NCBI RefSeq assembly: GCF_020283565.1
Contig: NC_060061.1
Location: 992,001-1,056,000 of the forward strand
DNA length: 64,000 bases
DNA from: Trifolium pratense
Lineage: Eukaryota > Streptophyta > Magnoliopsida > Fabales > Fabaceae
Direction: 5' to 3'
The notes beneath the pieces were generated by a model that was not told the origin of the DNA, searched no databases, and saw nothing but the letters and a program-made list of their open reading frames with translations. A program made the translations under genes and the position numbers. Below are positions 58,051-64,000 of this stretch, one piece after another; positions within the stretch are counted from its first letter, which is position 1, and the number at the start of each line of letters is the position of its first letter.

Positions 58051-59408
58051 ATTCCCCCAAGTATGCACGTAGATATTATTATTTTATAACAATAAGAGAT
58101 CTCTAACAATAATAACCGTACAATTTCTTGTAACAAATAAAAAATTGTATAAATTTTTCAATTTCATTGTACGATTGAATTATGAAAATAATAAATTATT
58201 TAAAATTCTCCTCTCAAATTCCTATATTTCTTCTCCTTTTTTTAGAAAAACTTTATCCTTTTTTTTTTATTTTTTGGTCAACTGAACAATACATTCATCT
58301 AATATGAAAAAGTAGTTCAAGTGGTGCATGATGCACAAGTCATGAATAACATTATAACGAATACGAATTTTACAAAATTCACCGTTTGATTGAAAATTTA
58401 TATTATATAGATCATCCATAATTTTTAAAAATAAAAATAAAAATCATTTGATATATTATTGAGACTCGTCAAGATTAACGATATTTAATTATGCATTGTA
58501 AGGATACTTTGGACCTATGACGGTATCATTTATACGCTATGTATGAAACTCTATCGAAGATGACACGTCTTAGTGGAGATGTAGAGATGTTGATGGACTT
58601 AGGATTACTTAGATATTTGAGTTTTTGGTCGTCCGAAACAATTTCAATCAATCTTGGTTACAATCTTGTGTGGTGCAGATGGTTGGTTTGTCATCTTCTC
58701 CTTTGCCTAAAAATAAAAATAAAAATGTTTAAATATTTGGGCTCTTTACCATTTTTATTACTACTCCCTATCGTATTATTGAAATTTTTATTTTAATGAT
58801 ACGATAAATATTCCCCCAAGTATGCATGTAGATATTATTTTATAACAATAGTAACCGTACAATTTCTTGTAACAAATAAAAAATTGTATAAATTTTTCAA
58901 TTTCATTGTATGATTGAATTATGAAAATAATAAATTATTTAAAATTCTCCTCTCAAATTCCTATATTTCTTCTCCTTTTTTTAGAAAAACTTTATCCTTT
59001 TTTTTTATTTTTTGGTCAACTGAACGATACATTCATCTAATATGAAAAAGTAGTTCAAGTGGTGCATGATGCACAAGTAATGAATAACATTATAACGAAT
59101 ACGAATTTTACAAAATTCACTGTTGGATTGAAAATTTATATTATATAGATCATTCATAATTTTTAAAAAAAAAAAATTAAAAATTATTTGATATGTTATT
59201 GAGACTCGTCAAAATTAACGATATTCAATGATGCATTATACTTCGGAGTTATAATTTATACACTACGTGTGAAGCTCTATTGAAGATGACACGTCTTAGT
59301 AGAGATATTGATGGAGTTAAGATGACATGGATCACTTAGATATTTGAGTTTTTGGTCGGTCCGAAACAATTTCAATCAATCTTGGGTGCAATCTTGTGTG
59401 GTGCAGAT
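58051..59408. repeat. tandem duplication, two copies of about 0.6 kb
   Basis: Copy 1 (58051-58680) and copy 2 (58810-59408) both run from ATTCCCCCAAGTATGCA through TAACCGTACAATTTCTTGTA, GTTCAAGTGGTGCATGATGC and GACACGTCTTAGT to ATCTTGTGTGGTGCAGAT. The period is about 759 bp. They differ by scattered substitutions and small indels, and there is no coding potential. Confidence 0.92.
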
Positions 59409-59409
59409 T

Positions 59410-59626
59410 TAATTTTATTTTTTTTTTAAATAAAAAACTACCCATTAAAAAAAAATTACTCACTACATATAAATGTCCATTTATATCTTTGTATATTTAT
59501 CAATCATTTTAAAATCTAATTTTACCAAAAACTTTCATTTAAATTAGCTAACTTTTCAGCTATCAGCTATAAGTTAGCTGAGCTAGCTTATCAACTATAA
59601 ACTAACTTATAGTTTAATTTTACCGA
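59410..59626. mobile_element. single arm related to foldback element B
   Basis: AAAAACTACCCATTA, CATTTATAT, TTTTCAGCTATCAGCTATAAGTTAGCT and ATAGTTTAATTTTACCGAA match, in order, the B-right arm at 30362-30603. No left arm is seen nearby. Confidence 0.55.
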
Positions 59627-60516
59627 AGAGAGTTGAGTCTTAGTCATTCAGATGCCGGTTAAAAACAAATTTTGAAATATGGACTCTTGTACAAAGACGT
59701 GTACTACTAACAATCAAGAATGGAGAAAGTATTTATTTAACCGTTGAGTTTTAAAATAGCCATTGAAATAAAATAAACAATGTTTTAGTTTTGGGGAGTT
59801 AATGGTGAAGTTATGTTATGGAGACTAAAATCCAGATATTGGCACTCGGTACTTTGTCTTGTCCGCAGACAGTGATGTGTCTCGCTGCAGAAAGCCAGAA
59901 ACAATAAGCACGCTGCCCCACTCCGGCTCCATACATGCCCAACTTTTATTACTCAAATTAGCAAGGTACCCATGTAATTTTATTTTTTAATAAAAGCAAA
60001 AGAAAATATTATTAAAAGTTACTCCAACCAAGCACAAAGTCATGCTTTCAATGGTTTGTGTCCAAGTAAGACCGGCATAAACCCAAATAAATAAGAAATG
60101 TTTAGGCACACTCACATCAATTGAAAAAATTATTAAAAAATAATCTAGTCACATCATGTCATTTCTTTTTTATTTTATTTTTTATATTATTGTGTGTGTC
60201 TAAATACTATAGATTTGTGATTGTGCCTATTTAAATATTTCTCTGTGCGTGGTTGCAACATGCCGACGAAGTCAGCCATTGTTCGGTTACAATTGTTTGC
60301 GTTGGTCATTTATGATTCTTGTGATGTGCAAAAAAGCCAGATTCCTTCCCTCAACAATCAAGGGCCCTATGTATTGAAATAACACAAAAAGAGTATGAGA
60401 AGGGTCTTGCGGATTGCAAAATAAACATTCATGATCATTTGCTATATATTTAACAAAGTTTCATTTGCTATATATTCAAGTAAGTAACTTCTAGGTAGTG
60501 GAAGATGATTTCTTTA
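59627..60516. other. intergenic; no gene seen
   Basis: Mostly AT-rich, with a GC-richer patch at 59840-59940 (GTCTTGTCCGCAGACAGTGATG...CTGCCCCACTCCGG) whose role is unknown. Confidence 0.4.
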
Positions 60517-60892
60517 GACCATCTCCAATGGTGTAGTATCTATTAGGCACTCATGGTACTTATTAGGTACTATCATTGGAGCACAACATATTTTAGTACC
60601 TAATAGGTACTACTTCTAATATAAGAACTCTCTCTCTCTTCTTTTTATGGGACCCACTTTATTTAATATATTCAAAAAAAATTAATTTGGCAATATTATT
60701 TTAAATTAAATTTCAAATTTTAATGATGTGGAGTTATTGATGGACCCATTTTAGAACTTTTTAAGAAATGCTCCATTGGAGGGATTGAGTACCTATTAGA
60801 TACTATTATTAAAAAAATAATAAATTGATGATGTGTCTATGTGAGATCATTTAAGTACTCAAAAATGGAGTGCTCCATTGTGGATGCTCTTA
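60517..60892. mobile_element. third copy of the 22.8-kb MITE family
   Basis: Left end ACCATCTCCAATGGTGTAG, right end ATGGAGTGCTCCATTGTGGATGCTC, with the same TAATAGGTACTA and GGGACCCA interior as the copies at 22815-23467. Confidence 0.8.
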
Positions 60893-61049
60893 GGACGCGA
60901 GTTTTACAAGTTTCATTTTGCATCTTATGAGGATATGTGTAATGTGTGTGGCTTAGTCCATGGCACTATCAATATGAAACCAGGAGTCTTAGAAGTTAGA
61001 AGTTGTTTACTCAATCTTTAATGTTAGATGCTGTTATTAAAAAATGAGT

Positions 61050-61553
61050 TAAATAAGTTTTTGGTCCCTCCCTATGAATTTCTTGAATATTGTTTTCAGT
61101 TCTATAAAGAATTTTAGCAACTTTAGTCCTCCAAATATTTTTTATCACAATTCTTAGTCCTAACTTTTAATCTAACTCTTGCATCAAAAAAAAAAAAACT
61201 TTTAATCTAACTCTTTTGTACTTTCCAATTTTTTTATGATTTTTTTATACATGTTTATACTATTATAAGAACCTTTCCCATAAAAAAATTAGAATTTTTT
61301 AACACATAAGATGAATTATTTATGATTTTTTTTAAAATTCATATTTAATTCATCGCTCGTTAAAAAAAATTAATTTTTTGTAAGAGATATTTCAATAATA
61401 CACTAAACATGACGACAAAAAAAATTCTAATGATATAGATGAGTTGACCGAAAAGCAGAGACAAAAAATCATGATAGAAAATATTTGAGGACCAAAACTT
61501 TGCTGAAATTTTTATAGGGACTAAAAAAATTTTTTAAAAAAAATATATATTTA
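61050..61553. mobile_element. TIR element of the GGTTAAAT...GGTCCCT type
   Basis: The left end GAGTTAAATAAGTTTTTGGTCCCT and the right end (complement GGGTTAAATATATATTTTT...TTTAGTCCCTATAAAAA) are inverted. A related fragment lies in the GNOM intron (about 7305-7560). An internal short duplication, ACTTTTAATCTAACTCTT, occurs near 61163-61215. Confidence 0.6.
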
Positions 61554-62089
61554 ACCCTAAAAAAAAATAGTCTATCCTTAATTTTCCTTAAAAAAAATCC
61601 TATGATTTTATATGGAAAATATTATAGAGGATTATAGCAAAAACGTTTTTTTATAGTTATAGCAAAATTTTATTTTATTTTTTTGACAAATTATAGCAAA
61701 AACTTTTAAAAATTATGTGAACATTTTTATTACGAAACTTTTTGTGAACTTAATTTCAAATTTTTTTTATTTTGACAAAACTTAATTTCAAATTTTACAA
61801 ATAAGAAAATATTCATCAATTCAATATAGAAAATCTCATACACAAAATCTAAAAATGTCTTACACAAAATCCCAATGTGGAAGTACAGCACATGGTCAAT
61901 AAATACACGAGTGGGCAGTGCAATTTTTCACCAACCAAAGATGGTACAAAAAATTCAAACTAAAAACCAACCAACCAAAGACACACCCAGGGTTGTAAAA
62001 AAAAAAAGACACATTGTATTAATTAATGATTGAGGTGAAGTGGGTGATAATTTCACTTAAAAAAACATTATTTAGAATAATTTGTGTTT

Positions 62090-63140
62090 GATTTTTTATA
62101 AATCCCTCTCTTTTTTTATCATATTAGCAAAATTAGTCCCCTGATTTAAATCTTTCACAATTTTGATCCCTCGGTCAATTTTTATATTCAAATATTGATG
62201 ATGTGTCCTATTTTTAATGATGTGACACATCGAGTGGATTTTTCAAAAATGAAAATTAGAAACCAAAATAAATCTTTCTCTTTTTCTTCCCCAATTATCA
62301 ACCCTATTTTGCGATACATCATTGAGGCACAAGCTGCCCAGAACTCATTCGATTAATCAAATTAAAGATCTTCTTCGTTCTCACTTCGGATTTTTATTTT
62401 GTTTATTCTATTGTTCTTCATCTTGTTCGAAGTTGCCGCTTCATTTTCTTCTTCGATGGCTTCCGCTTCTTTGTCGTTTCAGTTATTAAATTTCATGCAC
62501 CAATTTCACAATTTTTGGGTTTGGTTTCTGATTTTCGTTCACTATACATGTAGGATATCACTCTAACCTTATTCGTACTCGGTCTCTATTAAATTTATTT
62601 GTTATCGAATTTTCTCTTATACTTTAGGTTGTAGGTTTTCGATTTATGATTTGTATATGCCGGTGCAACAAACATAAAATGTGTAACTACTAGTATTTAC
62701 TAAGGGTTGGTTTCAATATGGTCATTCTTGGACTGACTAGGAGTTGAAAGCTTTTTGCCTGTCTGGTATTGACTTTGCAGCAAATTTGGATCCCTGCAGC
62801 TGCTTCTCTTTAAAATCAGAATGAGACCATGAAAAACAGGGTTGGCAATTGGGGAAGAAAAGGGAGAAGATTTGATTTTTGTTTCTGAATTTTTTTTAAA
62901 TGTTTTTAAACAATTAAGTAATTGATTTTTTATAATTCAACATAATAAAAATATTACAATAATCTATATGGATGTGCCACATCGTTAAGTTGATTGTCAT
63001 ACCATTCAAAATATGACACATCATTAGTATTTTAATTTTTAATTTTTTACTAAGGGACCAAAACTAGAGAAAATTGAAATAGCGGACTAATTTTGCTAAT
63101 CTGATAAAATAGAGAGACTAAAACTATAATTAAGACTTTC
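62090..63140. mobile_element. 1-kb foldback element with non-repetitive centre
   Basis: About 200-bp inverted arms: ATCATATTAGCAAAATTAGTCC on the left, ATCAGATTAGCAAAATTAGTCC on the complement of the right. Both continue into GATGATGTG(T/C)C and ACATCG/CATCCA-type blocks. The centre (62330-62880) is GC-richer and includes ATGGCTTCCGCTTCTTTGTC followed by a possible splice site, perhaps a captured leader. No protein could be identified. Confidence 0.65.
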
Positions 63141-63561
63141 TTTTTTCAAGAATCTTTTATACTCGATAGTAAAATGTGATAAACTTTTTGGTTAACATCC
63201 TTACTTCATAGTTGAAATCCAAATACTACGTTTTGACTTTGAGTGTTCTTGAGTCCTTGAGCTTTTGTGTTCAACAAAAAAAATGAAGAAAATGATCTCT
63301 AAAGAGATTTTGAATTTAAACACTTTTATGAAGTTTTTGCTTGATAGCACTATTCACTTACTGACTTACTTTCTTACTCTTCAATGTTGAGCATTACACG
63401 CGTTTATTTAAAGAAGTTATAGGCTTTATGACCGTTGTAGGTTGAAAAATAACACTTTGACACATGTCATTTGCTCAAAGTCTCACTTATGAAGATCTTG
63501 GATGAACTTTATGAGCTTGCTTCAGATCTTCATGAACTTTGGAATGTTGCTAAATTGAACA

Positions 63562-63595
<34 letters not shown>

Positions 63596-64000
63596 GAGGA
63601 AAGTGGAACTATCACTTCATTTACACTCCAAAGTATCTTTGCAAATTTGTTTTTTCGAAAAACACTTTTGTACTTACAGCCCAAACCTCTTTTCTATTTA
63701 TTTAGTAGGCAAACTCGACGATATACCTCACGATCTTCTCTACCCCTCTCTAGTAGAGTGTTCACCTTCTGTGGGAAACGAACCACTTACCCATAAGTTC
63801 AAATATATTATCAATTCATTCCCACAACCAATAGAGCTACTAGCGGACCCTTAGGATTTTATAAGTGAGCTACTAGCCTACTACCAATTGTTCCATACAC
63901 CTTTAGCATTTTGCCTCAACAACTAATAGTGGTGAGCGTGAGGGAGATTATAAGTGAGTACACTATTTACCTTACAAGTAGAGTCGTCAAAATGGGCTAG
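63141..64000. other. intergenic to window end; (GA)n tract
   Basis: A (GA)n run with one GGGA interruption sits at 63565-63599. A 127-codon open frame (63471-63854) runs through it and has no recognisable domain. Nothing else is supported. Confidence 0.5.

Noticed and set aside
63471..63854. 127-residue frame with an Arg-Glu repeat
   Set aside because: The RERE stretch is a (GA)n microsatellite, and the rest has no recognisable domain.

Overview
The window is AT-rich plant nuclear DNA. The gene families, intron style and repeats point to a legume, most likely Medicago or a close relative; the species call is inference. Five complete protein-coding genes and one 5'-truncated gene are visible. 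They are separated by long non-coding stretches full of small transposons. I see no rRNA gene, true tRNA gene, CRISPR array or bacterial-type operon.

Layout. (1) 1-13,655: two GNOM-type ARF guanine-nucleotide exchange factors in direct tandem. The first (2-2938) is cut by the window edge. The second (6355-13655) is complete with two coding exons and has a tandemly duplicated 5' leader. A foldback element built of CCGAT-type repeats lies between them. (2) 15,553-17,554, minus strand: a three-exon GT31/DUF604 (fringe-related) glycosyltransferase. Its short last exon encodes the family's PRRQCC tail. (3) About 17.6-37 kb: no convincing gene. This stretch holds nested MITEs: three Mutator-like elements with 9-bp target duplications, a Harbinger-like element with TTA duplications, several Stowaway-like elements with TA duplications, SINEs, microsatellites and interleaved inverted repeats. 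One Mutator-like element carries a FAR1-like reading-frame fragment. (4) 37,215-38,328: a two-exon SUPERMAN-type C2H2 zinc-finger repressor with QALGGH finger and C-terminal EAR motif. (5) 43.7-46.4 kb, minus strand: a decayed, truncated Ty1/copia element. (6) 46,997-57,057: three tandem five-exon tropinone-reductase-like short-chain dehydrogenases, all with intact frames. Their introns have collected different retroelements, so the paralogues serve as empty-site controls for each other. (7) 57-64 kb: a roughly 0.76-kb tandem duplication, MITEs and a 1-kb foldback, with no gene I can support.

Functional reading. The genes are not an obvious pathway. The GNOM pair concerns endosomal/Golgi vesicle budding, the glycosyltransferase is probably a Golgi enzyme, the zinc finger is a developmental repressor, and the SDR cluster is specialised carbonyl reduction. 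The most informative features are tandem duplications (ARF-GEF, SDR, GNOM leader) and the datable transposon insertions. I did not find a clear new molecular system. Exon boundaries were read by eye from GT/AG sites, reading phase and family similarity, not from transcript data.
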